From: an uncultured bacterium
GTDB taxonomy: Bacteria; Planctomycetota; Phycisphaerae; Phycisphaerales; SM1A02
Assembly: GCA_903961015.1 (NCBI GenBank)
Contig: CAJCCX010000243.1
Span: 1 to 35,538 of the forward strand
Length of the DNA: 35,538 bases
Direction of reading: 5' to 3'
Positions 24,664 to 33,034 of this stretch are shown here, in pieces (within the stretch, counting starts at the first letter, position 1; each line of letters begins with the position of its first letter). The notes beneath the pieces were generated by a model that worked only from the letters and a program-made list of their open reading frames with translations, was not told the origin of the DNA and ran no database searches. The translations under genes were made by a program, and so were the position numbers.

Positions 24664-25214
24664 GTGTGACTTGTCGACTGTGATTTTTGCGCCAACACTT
24701 CATCGATCAGTTGATCGACCTTTGCAACGGTCAATTTTTCGTGCAAAACATCGTTGAACAACGCGACTGGCGCAGTGTCGCACGAACCAAGACATTCCAT
24801 CGTCAACAATGTGAAGGCACCATCTTCGGTGGTTTCGTGCGGCTCGATGCCCAATCTTTGGCGAACACGATCGAGGATCGCCTGATGTCCGCAGACTTCG
24901 CAAGCGAAAGTGTGGCAGACTCCGATGATGCATTTTCCCATAGGTTCGAGGGTGTATTCCTCATAAAAAGAAACAGTATCGAGCACATCGGATGGTGCGA
25001 TCTTGAGAAAGTTGGCGATCTCAATCATCGCCTGATATGGCACATGTCGGTATGTGTGTTGCACATCATGCAGAATCGGCATGAGAGCGCCGTGTGTAGT
25101 TGCATACTTTGGCAGCGTGGTGCTCTGCCAACGCGCGATCATTTGCGCAGTGCAGTATGGCTCACTTCGAGTTGGCACCTTCATGGTGCCCGATGGTTTT
25201 GTCTTCCAGGACAT
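24660..25214 (-). CDS. nuoE: NADH-quinone oxidoreductase subunit E
   Basis: Thioredoxin-like 24-kDa subunit of complex I carrying the 2Fe-2S cluster N1a beside NuoF. Of 184 aa, the first about 35 are an unconserved leader. The conserved core begins near PILHDVQHTYRHVPYQAM, followed by VSFYEEYTLEP, the first cysteine pair GVCHTFACEVCG and the second pair MECLGSCDTAPVALFND. The pairs' spacing (C-x4-C and C-x3-C) fits the family. The start ATG at 25214 lies 24 nt after the nuoD stop. It is followed by the coupled 88-aa ORF. Confidence 0.94.
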   Translation of the reverse strand: MSWKTKPSGTMKVPTRSEPYCTAQMIARWQSTTLPKYATTHGALMPILHDVQHTYRHVPYQAMIEIANFLKIAPSDVLDTVSFYEEYTLEPMGKCIIGVCHTFACEVCGHQAILDRVRQRLGIEPHETTEDGAFTLLTMECLGSCDTAPVALFNDVLHEKLTVAKVDQLIDEVLAQKSQSTSHT

Positions 25215-25238
25215 TCGTGTTCTCCAATTTTATCGCGG

Positions 25239-26528
25239 TCAGCGATCGAGCTCTGCGGCAATGATGTTGAGAGATCCCAAAACCGCCACCGCATCGGCGA
25301 GTTGGTGTCCTTCAATCAGTTTCGGAAACAACTGAAAGTTATAAAAGATCGGTGGTCGTACACGAACGCGCCACGGGCATCGTCCACCATCAGCGACGAT
25401 GAGATATCCCAATTCTCCGTTGGGACCTTCAATGCCGCCATACGCTTCGCCGATGGGTGTGTCCCATCCACGGTTGTGCATCATCAATTCGAATTGTTGG
25501 ATAGTCCCTTCGATCGAACCATACACATCGCCTTTGTCTGGAAGACGGGCTTTGTTGTTCGCTGAAGAATCAATCGGCCCCTTTGGAATGCGATCGATGA
25601 GTTGACGAATAATCTCCACGGATTGCTTCAATTCCTCGAGGCGAACAAGATATCTGGACAAGCAATCGCCAGTTGTTGCGACGGGAACAATGAATTTGAC
25701 TGCATCCGCGCCCTCGCCATCCCAATTATTTGCGAAGCACAAGTATGGATCGTCTTTGCGCATATCGCGGCGAACGCCAGAGGCGCGCGCGATCGGTCCA
25801 GTTGCTCCCCAAGCGATTGCATCCGCGGCTGAGATCGCACCGACGCCATTCAGTCGATCAACGAAAATACGATTGCGATTGAGCAGTGTTTCAATATCAC
25901 CAATTGCCTTGGCCATGCGAACATTGATGAACTCTTTGACCATGCGAATGAAGACTTCATCATCGGGAAGGTCGCGCCACGCACCTCCAACGCGCGTCCA
26001 ATCGGGATGAAAGCGCTGACCAGAGACATAATCAAGAATGTCGTAGATGAATTCCCGTTCGTTAAATCCATACAAGAATCCCGTGAAAGCCCCTAAATCC
26101 AAGCCCGCAGCGCCGACGCACAATAAATGATTTTGAATACGACCAAGTTCGGCCATAATCGTGCGAATCACTTTGCAACGCGGGGTCAGATCGATGTCAA
26201 AGAGCGTTTCGACTGCTGTGTGCCACGCAACATCGTTGCAAATTGGCGACGCATAATCCATTCGACTGATCGTGCAAACATACTGGTTGTAATCATGATG
26301 CTCGCCAAGTTTTTCAAAACCCGAATGCAAATATCCAATGTGTGGCGTTGCGCGAGCGATGCGCTCGCCATCCAACTCGAGCACCAATCGCAATGTGGTG
26401 TGTGTTGCGGGATGCTGAGGACCGAAGTTGAGAATCCAACGATCGGGTGATTGAAAATGATCCTTCAGGTATTCGGTGGTCTCGATATCGAGACCGTAAC
26501 CCTCATCAGGTTGCAAGGTGAACGGCAT
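25239..26528 (-). CDS. nuoD: NADH-quinone oxidoreductase subunit D
   Basis: 49-kDa subunit of complex I, lining the quinone site. The track starts at 26789 inside the permease frame, but ATG 26528 (MPFTLQPDEGYGLDIETTEYL) gives 429 aa, close to the usual length. Visible signatures include NFGPQHPATHTTLRLVLELDGE, HIGYLHSGFEKLGEHHDYNQYV with the quinone-contacting His and Tyr residues, RIQNHLLCVGA, and the closing SLNIIAAELDR. Subunits A, B, C and the membrane-arm genes are not adjacent, so the nuo genes are split in this genome. It starts 19 nt after the permease gene. Confidence 0.95.
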   Translation of the reverse strand: MPFTLQPDEGYGLDIETTEYLKDHFQSPDRWILNFGPQHPATHTTLRLVLELDGERIARATPHIGYLHSGFEKLGEHHDYNQYVCTISRMDYASPICNDVAWHTAVETLFDIDLTPRCKVIRTIMAELGRIQNHLLCVGAAGLDLGAFTGFLYGFNEREFIYDILDYVSGQRFHPDWTRVGGAWRDLPDDEVFIRMVKEFINVRMAKAIGDIETLLNRNRIFVDRLNGVGAISAADAIAWGATGPIARASGVRRDMRKDDPYLCFANNWDGEGADAVKFIVPVATTGDCLSRYLVRLEELKQSVEIIRQLIDRIPKGPIDSSANNKARLPDKGDVYGSIEGTIQQFELMMHNRGWDTPIGEAYGGIEGPNGELGYLIVADGGRCPWRVRVRPPIFYNFQLFPKLIEGHQLADAVAVLGSLNIIAAELDR

Positions 26529-26547
26529 AGAACAATAAGTATAGGAA

Positions 26548-28335
26548 CTAGCCGCGGAACACGGCGCCCAAACGTTTGCCCAAGACGGAACTGGCAGCCA
26601 GCATCGTCGCAGCCAATAAAAGCATCGCCCAAGTTCCCATTGCACTTGCGATTGCAGGCCCATCGCCGAGCCGATCAAAGAGGGTATAGATCGCCTTTGT
26701 AACGGGGAAATCAGCCTCCCGCTGCGCAAGCAAAAGCGAATCGGAAACCTCCAGCATGGACAGACTGAACGCCAAGAGCCCCCCCGCAATCATGTTGGCT
26801 GCGACCAACGGGACGACGATCTTGCGCAAGATTCGGCCTGGCTTTGCCCCGACGCTTGCCGCAGCCTCTTCGAGATCGACGGGTGTCTGTTCCAATCCTG
26901 CAACAGTCGATCGCACAACATATGGCAATCGCCGAATGGCATATGCAATGATCAGAAATGGAAATGGATTTGGCTCAGCACCGACGATGTTTCCCCACGA
27001 AGCGAGCGGCGCTTGCGAAAACCATATCCACCACGATGTCGGCAGAATCGTCTGCATCCAACCGAGCCATGATGGAGCCGTCGCAGCAAATGGCCACTCC
27101 AAACTCATCGAGACGAATCCAAAAGCAAGCACGAGACCTGGAACTGCGATGGGCAACATCACCATCACATCGAGAAGCCAGCGAAGTGGAAGCTTTGTTC
27201 GCACCAAGATGCGCGCGGCTGCAACACCAAGAATCAGATCCAGCAAGACTGCGAAACCCGCCAGAAAAAGTGAGTTGCGAATCGCTCCCGCCACAAGCGG
27301 ATGTTGCAACGCGTGGGCAAAATTGGCCAATGTCCATGCTTGCGGAAGAATCGTTTGATACCAACTGCCTGAGACGCTGAAAGCAGAAAGCACAACGCCG
27401 ATATGAGGCAGGCACGCGATGAATGAGATGCCTCCCAGCAATGCCCACGCACCGATCGATCCTTTCCAACCCAGAGGAGTTTCCACTCTGCCGACGGACG
27501 CTTTCGTGGATGTCGTTGCGAGAGATCGCCCGAGCGTCGATCTTCCAATGAGATAAATGCTCGTTGCCACGACGAACATCACAACAGTCAGCGCATATGG
27601 CTGTCGCGATGTTTCGATTTCTTTCAGTCCATCGAAAATCTGCACACTTGTCACGGTGCGGAAACCAAACATCAGCGGCGTTCCGAGTTCGGTGAAGCTC
27701 CACACAAAGACAATTGTTGCTCCCGCAAAAAAGCCAGGTCGCAGCATCGGCAGTGTGATGCGTGTGAATCTGCGCCAAGGTCCAGCGCCAACATTGCGCG
27801 CGGCTTCTTCCAATCCTGGATCAATATTTGCCAGCGACGCCAAGAGATTCAAATAGAGAATCGGATACAGATGAAGCCCTTGCAACAAGATGATGAACAC
27901 AAATCCACCGTCGAGTAGAAAGTCAATTGGCGCAGAAATCGCACCAATATTAATCAGAATGGCATTGAGGCTTCCCGTCCGCCCGATGATCGCCTCGATG
28001 CCAATCGCCCCAACGAATGGTGGCAAAATCAACGGCGCTAAGAGCAGTGCATTGAGAAAACCCTTTCCAGCAAATGCACAGCGTGCAGAGACCATCGCCA
28101 TCGGAATCGAAAGGATTGTCGCGATGAGCGTCGTCAACAGACCAATCGCGAGCGCATTCCAAAGTCCAAGTCGAAGTTGCGGATCTCGAAAGACATCAAG
28201 AATATGAAAGAGAGTCCATCCCTTGGAATCATGCAGCGCGCCATGAACGGAATACCAAATTGGAAGTAATAAAAATACACCCAGAATTGCTAGAAGCCCA
28301 GCGAGAATAATCAAATCAATTCGACGCGCGCGCAC
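26548..28335 (-). CDS. Fused ABC transporter permease (iron(III)/AfuB-FbpB type)
   Basis: The 595-aa inner-membrane protein has two permease domains in tandem, about 12 hydrophobic segments in all. Each half carries an EAA loop for ATPase docking: EEAARNVGAGPWRRFTRITLP (first half) and EEAAASVGAKPGRILRKIVVP (second half). This double-permease layout is typical of Fe(III) or related 2-aminoethylphosphonate/thiamine-type importers. The ATPase and binding-protein genes are missing from the neighbourhood, so the substrate cannot be assigned. It is on the same strand as nuoD, 19 nt upstream, and may share a transcript with nuoD-E-F. Confidence 0.88.
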   Translation of the reverse strand: MRARRIDLIILAGLLAILGVFLLLPIWYSVHGALHDSKGWTLFHILDVFRDPQLRLGLWNALAIGLLTTLIATILSIPMAMVSARCAFAGKGFLNALLLAPLILPPFVGAIGIEAIIGRTGSLNAILINIGAISAPIDFLLDGGFVFIILLQGLHLYPILYLNLLASLANIDPGLEEAARNVGAGPWRRFTRITLPMLRPGFFAGATIVFVWSFTELGTPLMFGFRTVTSVQIFDGLKEIETSRQPYALTVVMFVVATSIYLIGRSTLGRSLATTSTKASVGRVETPLGWKGSIGAWALLGGISFIACLPHIGVVLSAFSVSGSWYQTILPQAWTLANFAHALQHPLVAGAIRNSLFLAGFAVLLDLILGVAAARILVRTKLPLRWLLDVMVMLPIAVPGLVLAFGFVSMSLEWPFAATAPSWLGWMQTILPTSWWIWFSQAPLASWGNIVGAEPNPFPFLIIAYAIRRLPYVVRSTVAGLEQTPVDLEEAAASVGAKPGRILRKIVVPLVAANMIAGGLLAFSLSMLEVSDSLLLAQREADFPVTKAIYTLFDRLGDGPAIASAMGTWAMLLLAATMLAASSVLGKRLGAVFRG

Positions 28336-28387
28336 GATGGTGCAAGAGTAACCCCAAACTCAAAGACCAAAAATCAACCTGAACGCT

Positions 28388-29962
28388 TTATCCCCAGTTG
28401 GAAAGTAACCCAGCAAGATCCAGTCCGTCTGTGTTGCCATCACCATTCACGTCGCCACTACTGCCACCCCAACCACTCAGGAGTGTGGTGAGATCTATTC
28501 CGTCGACCCTTCCATCTTGATTCAGATCGCCAATCATCGGCGGCATAATCCATGCCAGCGCGAACGATGTTGCAGTAGTTGCGGTTCCAATTCTTTTCAC
28601 TTCGATTAAATAATCGCCCGCAACCAGGTTTTTCACATAGAGATGTTCGACATTGTCGACGGTTGATCTGCTAGCGACATTTCCACCAGAAAAATAGGCG
28701 GCACCTTGATCGGCCTCAAGCGACCAAATTCCACCTGTGCTATCCAAACGAAGCAAAGTCAGATTGATATCTGCAACTGTCGGCACCGAAATCGAAGTTA
28801 ACAAGGATCGATTCCATGTAGCAACAACCGAGAGTTCAGGGATTGTTTGCGACGTGCGAATCCGCCAATATCGTGTCGCCCCAGATGGAATGACCTCGAA
28901 ATCCCACCCAGCCGGTGGTGCGAAAGTCACGGCCGGAGTTGCCACACCATCACGCTCTCCTCCAGTCAAGATGCGATGACTTCGATCAACATTCACAACA
29001 TCGACACCATAAATCGGATCGAGCGGCTTCACAGTTAGTCCACGAGTCACACCGCTTGTCGCTGGATTATTCGTCCAACCTGCTCGATGTCGTGCGCCCG
29101 CCATCATGACCGCTTTGATCACAGTTGTCTCGTCCGCATTTGGATTTATTGAAACGCTCGGATGCGTTGCAGCCGTCTGAAAAAGCAGAGCTGCAACGGA
29201 GCTGACCACGGGAGTTGCCCAACTCGTGAGAGCGCCTGGAGCAACAATTTCAGGTTTCATTCGACCAACACCATCACCACCCGCTGGAACATCACCATGC
29301 GAGTGATTGCCGTCCATCAGTCCTACAGAAAGACCGTGATAACCCATCGCCATCAACGGATAAGTTGGAGCAGTCGCACCATTGTTCATTCCCACCATAT
29401 AAAGCGTGTCATCACGGTTCATCGCGAAATCAGCGCGACGCAGGATTTCATTGTCAACAGCAGTTGGAGTCGACCCAGATGCGCCACCGATCCAACTGTT
29501 GTTGTAAATCTTCAATGCATTCGATAGAGGGAGCGCAGGCGAAATAGATGCTCCTTGACCATATTTCAGCACCGAGTTGATAAAACTGTTTGCCTCCCAA
29601 AGATAAATCTGTGTCACACCACCAGCGATGCTTGCAGTATTGGAATAGAAAGATTGCGCAACAGTATTCGCGTGCCAACTGACTGTGGGAACGCCACTCT
29701 GAGGTAAGAATGTCTTGCCCGAAAATTCTGGAGCGATTAGATTTGGTCCATAGTTTGCAGCAGTTCCATCGCCACCCGCTTCAACTTGTGCAACATTTAT
29801 TCCCGCACCATTTGGAATCGCCTGCCCACTCAATCGTGCAACCAATGTGTCGTAGCCAATCTCATCTGCAAGCGCGCCTGTTATGAAAGAAAAGGAAACA
29901 GTGCTGCCGACAAATAGGTGCAGGAAAATCAATCGATTTTTTCCTAAACAGGAACGCCTCAT
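28388..29962 (-). CDS. Secreted subtilase-like protein with C-terminal dockerin-type repeats
   Basis: The 524-aa protein has a signal peptide (LIFLHLFVGSTVSFSF, cleavage near GALA-DE). The S8 catalytic positions can be traced: the Asp site 'DTG' is E61 (VAQVEAGG), the His site is H97 (SWHANTVAQ), an oxyanion-type Asn is N193 (VGMNNG) and the Ser site is S247 (LTSWATPVVSS). The region around 350-470 looks like a C-terminal beta-sandwich. The end holds two calcium-loop motifs, GDLNQDGRVDGIDL and GDVNGDGNTDGLDL, each followed by a LLSxWG helix, as in type I dockerin-like tails frequent in Phycisphaerae. The Asp-to-Glu change may alter or abolish activity. It is the first gene of the long minus-strand run. 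Confidence 0.8.
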   Translation of the reverse strand: MRRSCLGKNRLIFLHLFVGSTVSFSFITGALADEIGYDTLVARLSGQAIPNGAGINVAQVEAGGDGTAANYGPNLIAPEFSGKTFLPQSGVPTVSWHANTVAQSFYSNTASIAGGVTQIYLWEANSFINSVLKYGQGASISPALPLSNALKIYNNSWIGGASGSTPTAVDNEILRRADFAMNRDDTLYMVGMNNGATAPTYPLMAMGYHGLSVGLMDGNHSHGDVPAGGDGVGRMKPEIVAPGALTSWATPVVSSVAALLFQTAATHPSVSINPNADETTVIKAVMMAGARHRAGWTNNPATSGVTRGLTVKPLDPIYGVDVVNVDRSHRILTGGERDGVATPAVTFAPPAGWDFEVIPSGATRYWRIRTSQTIPELSVVATWNRSLLTSISVPTVADINLTLLRLDSTGGIWSLEADQGAAYFSGGNVASRSTVDNVEHLYVKNLVAGDYLIEVKRIGTATTATSFALAWIMPPMIGDLNQDGRVDGIDLTTLLSGWGGSSGDVNGDGNTDGLDLAGLLSNWG

Positions 29963-29999
29963 ACTCTTACCGTAGCATTACATTCATAAAAGGCAAAAA

Positions 30000-30959
30000 A
30001 TGAGTATGAATAATCCAATAATTTTAGTCTGCGAACCCCTTGCGCAAGCCCCAATGGCTTGGCTGAAGGGCGTTTCGCGAGTCATTGAGGGCGGTTGCGC
30101 TTGCAATGACTTCGCCGCGAACGCCCAAGATGCAACTGGTTTGGTGGTGCGAACCTATACCAATGTCGACCGAGCGCTTTTGGAACGTCTACCGAATTTG
30201 AAGGTTGTTGGACGAGCGGGTGTTGGCGTCGACAACATCGATCTAGATGCATGCGCAGCGCGAGGTGTGAGGGTGGTTCACACTCCAGATGCGAACACGC
30301 AAGCAGTTGTTGAATATGTCGTTTGCCTTTTGGGAGATGCCCTTCGCCCTCGGGTTTTTCTTGACCATGCTTTGCCCCTTGATCAGTGGGAGAATGCACG
30401 CAGCGAGATTGTTGCAAGTCGCCAAATGAGCGAACTCACTCTTGGGATTCTTGGATATGGTCGCGTAGGAAGTCGCCTCGCTGAAGTTGCGCAAGCGATT
30501 GGTTTTCGCGTGCTCTTCAATGATCTGCTGAATGTCACGCCAGCACACACCAGCAGCGCGATACGCGTCGATGCTGCAACGCTCTTTCGAGAATCGGACG
30601 TCCTTTCGATTCACATCGACGGCCGACCATCGAATCGTGATTTCGTCAGCGCTTCAATGATTGGGCTGATGCGATCGGATGTGGTTGTGATCAATACAAG
30701 TCGAGGAATGGTTCTGCAGACTGAAGCACTTGCGCTTTTTCTCCAGGCAAATCCAATAGCGCGCGCGATTCTGGATGTCCACGATCCGGAACCATTCACT
30801 GCAGACAATCCACTTGTGAAATTGCCAAACGCATTTCTTGCTCCGCACTTGGCCAGCCGCACCGAAACAGCAATGACCAATATGAGTTGGGTTGTACGCG
30901 ATGTGATCGAAGTGGCAATGGGACGAAAGCCCAAGTTTGAAGTTGGTCTTGATGCTTGA
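30000..30959 (+). CDS. D-2-hydroxyacid dehydrogenase (NAD-dependent)
   Basis: The 319-aa member of the PGDH/glyoxylate-reductase family lacks an ACT domain. Motifs are VGRAGVGVDNIDLDACAARG, the NAD-binding GILGYGRVGSRLAE, the catalytic Arg in NTSRGMV, Glu/Asp in HDPEPF and His in LAPHLAS. The track start ATG 30000 lies just downstream of an A run; an in-frame ATG at 30006 is an alternative. Substrate could be phosphoglycerate, glyoxylate or another 2-ketoacid. It is divergent from the subtilase (37 nt) and converges with hpnH. Confidence 0.88.
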   Translation: MSMNNPIILVCEPLAQAPMAWLKGVSRVIEGGCACNDFAANAQDATGLVVRTYTNVDRALLERLPNLKVVGRAGVGVDNIDLDACAARGVRVVHTPDANTQAVVEYVVCLLGDALRPRVFLDHALPLDQWENARSEIVASRQMSELTLGILGYGRVGSRLAEVAQAIGFRVLFNDLLNVTPAHTSSAIRVDAATLFRESDVLSIHIDGRPSNRDFVSASMIGLMRSDVVVINTSRGMVLQTEALALFLQANPIARAILDVHDPEPFTADNPLVKLPNAFLAPHLASRTETAMTNMSWVVRDVIEVAMGRKPKFEVGLDA

Positions 30960-30981
30960 TATTTAACTTCTGCGAAATGAC

Positions 30982-32178
30982 TCAGCGTCCGCTCGAAGAA
31001 GAGCCTGAACAGACTGCAGCGCCTTCTGCAACTACTGCTGTAGCAGTCGAAGCGACATCGGTTGCAAGTCCAAGCTGCACCAGATGCGCACGAGGTCCAT
31101 GCAACTTCTTCGATTCTTCCTTCAATGCACGCTTCGCTTGCGGATTGGCATAGGTGCTGAAGACCATCGCCTTGACCGTCGCCCAAAGACCTGGAACACC
31201 AGAAAAAGTGTAATCCACGGCCGTAGGTTCGTGTCCGCAGTGCACCATGCAATTCTGACATTTGGCATTTCCGGAGGCGCGACCATAACGCTCCCACTCC
31301 GTTTCTTCCATCAATTCTGCGAAGGTGTCGACATATCCTTCATTCAAGAGATAGCACGGCTTCTGCCAACCAAATAAGTTGAATGTTGGATTTCCCCAAG
31401 GAGTGCATTCGAAGGAACGCTTGCCCATCAGATATTCCAGGAACAATGCGGACTGATTGAACCGCCAACGATTGCGACCATCACGACGATTGGACAGCAC
31501 CATCTGGAAAAGTTCGTGGGTCTTCTGACGCTTGAGAAAACTCTTTTGGTCAGGCGCTTTGTCATATGCATAACCAGGACTGACCATCATTCCTTCAACA
31601 CCGAGATCCATCATCTGATCGAAAAACTCTCGAATCGCATTCGGGTCTGCACCATCGAAGAGCGTTGTGTTTGTGGTGACGCGGAATCCGCGATCGACCG
31701 CCAATCGAATTCCTTCGATCGCTTTTTGGAAAGTCCCGTCGCGGCAAACAGCAAAATCGTGGTGTTCCTCGACGCCGTCCATATGCACGCTGAATGTCAG
31801 ATATTTGCTCGGCTCAAACCAACCCGCTTCAAGTTTTTCCTTCAAGAGAAGCGCATTCGTGCAGAGATAGATGTATTTCTTGCGCTTGACCAACTCTTTG
31901 ACGATTTGGGAAATCTGCGGATGCAGGAGCGGCTCGCCACCGGGAATAGAAACCATCGGAGCGCCACACTCATCCACGGCCTTCATGCACTCTGAAACGG
32001 AGAGGTCTCGCTTGAGAATATGGGCCGGAAACTGAATCTTCCCGCATCCCGCGCATGCCAAATTGCAGCGCAAAAGAGGTTCAAGCATCAGAACGAGAGG
32101 ATATTTCCGACGACCACGAAGCTTCTGTCCTAAGACATAACTTGCGACGGTCCACATCTGGCTAATTGGTACTGGCAT
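30982..32178 (-). CDS. hpnH: Hopanoid biosynthesis radical SAM protein HpnH
   Basis: Adenosylhopene synthase that adds the adenosyl group from S-adenosylmethionine to hopene, the entry to extended hopanoids. ATG 32178 (MPVPISQMWTVASYV) is preferred to the track start at 32292, giving 398 aa. The radical SAM cluster ligands are C38, C42 and C45 (CNLACAGCGK), followed by SIPGGEPLLHPQ and FSVHMDGVEEHHD, all close to known HpnH. Near residue 310 lie further Cys (CQNCMVHCGHEPTAV) typical of the family. The last about 25 residues (Ala/Val/Ser-rich, ending SGSSSSGR) are an extension. No squalene-hopene cyclase or other hpn gene is in the window. Confidence 0.92.
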   Translation of the reverse strand: MPVPISQMWTVASYVLGQKLRGRRKYPLVLMLEPLLRCNLACAGCGKIQFPAHILKRDLSVSECMKAVDECGAPMVSIPGGEPLLHPQISQIVKELVKRKKYIYLCTNALLLKEKLEAGWFEPSKYLTFSVHMDGVEEHHDFAVCRDGTFQKAIEGIRLAVDRGFRVTTNTTLFDGADPNAIREFFDQMMDLGVEGMMVSPGYAYDKAPDQKSFLKRQKTHELFQMVLSNRRDGRNRWRFNQSALFLEYLMGKRSFECTPWGNPTFNLFGWQKPCYLLNEGYVDTFAELMEETEWERYGRASGNAKCQNCMVHCGHEPTAVDYTFSGVPGLWATVKAMVFSTYANPQAKRALKEESKKLHGPRAHLVQLGLATDVASTATAVVAEGAAVCSGSSSSGR

Positions 32179-32410
32179 ATGAAATAGTTCCGAACAGAAT
32201 TGAGTTGTCAATCGTAGCACGGGGATGACGATTTGTGGAGTCTTTTCTTCTACTGGCTTCGACCAGAATTCAAGCCTGACAGAGACTCTCATTCAGCTCA
32301 CTGGATCCGCCTTCTCTCCCACTTCCACCCCAAGTGTCAATGGACGTTCTCCCAAGAGTGTTGCGCAGAGAATCACCATGCCAGTTTGGTCGAGTACCTT
32401 CCCAAACACC

Positions 32411-33034
32411 ATGGCATCGCGCGTTGAAGAAGTTCGCTCTGATGAATCACTTCTTCAGCTGCATCTGGAGGGTGACGCTGGAGCATTCCCCGCACTGCTT
32501 GGGCGTTATAAAAATGAACTCCATGGGTTTCTTGCGAAATTTCTTGGATCGGCATCGGCCGCTGACGATGTCTTTCAAGAGACTTTTCTGCAAATCCATT
32601 TGTCTGGAGCAACTTTTGATCAAACGAGAAAGTTTAAGCCGTGGCTTTATACGATCGCTGCAAACAAGGCTCGGGACTTTCATCGCAAGCGAAAGCGACG
32701 AATGATGGCGAGCCTTGAAGCTCCCATCGGAAAAAATCCTGATAGCGCCACGCTGCTTGACATGTTGAAATCGGATCAAGAGCAACCCGATGTGCAAAGC
32801 GAAAATGCAGATCAACAGGCGTTGGTCAAGCGCGTGCTTGATGGACTTCCAGATCATCACCGTGAAGTCATTCTGCTTGGATATTTTCAGCGAATGAGCT
32901 ATCAACAAGTTGCGGATGTACTTCAGATTCCACTGGGAACTGTGAAGAGCAGACTCCATACAGCTGTGGCACTCTTTTCAACGCATTGGCGGAAAGCAAC
33001 AAAAACACAAATGGGCACAGGCGAGAACGAATGA
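32411..33034 (+). CDS. ECF-family RNA polymerase sigma factor
   Basis: The 207-aa protein from ATG 32411 has sigma-2 (LLGRYKNELHGFLAKFLGSASAADDVFQETFLQIH) and sigma-4 (LDGLPDHHREVILLGYFQRMSYQQVADVLQIPLGTVKSRLH) regions, linked by a basic KRKRRMM stretch and a Pro/Asp-rich spacer. The track starts at 32225; ATG 32378 and 32411 are both possible and neither has a strong ribosome binding site. The shorter form begins where ECF factors usually do. Its stop overlaps the next gene's start (ATGA at 33031-33034), the standard sigma/anti-sigma arrangement. Divergent from hpnH over about 230 nt. ECF group not assigned. Confidence 0.9.
   Translation: MASRVEEVRSDESLLQLHLEGDAGAFPALLGRYKNELHGFLAKFLGSASAADDVFQETFLQIHLSGATFDQTRKFKPWLYTIAANKARDFHRKRKRRMMASLEAPIGKNPDSATLLDMLKSDQEQPDVQSENADQQALVKRVLDGLPDHHREVILLGYFQRMSYQQVADVLQIPLGTVKSRLHTAVALFSTHWRKATKTQMGTGENE

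Noticed and set aside
24687-25565. 292-aa plus-strand ORF opposite nuoE/nuoD
   Set aside because: It is antisense to strongly conserved genes and its sequence has no domain-like pattern; a shadow frame.
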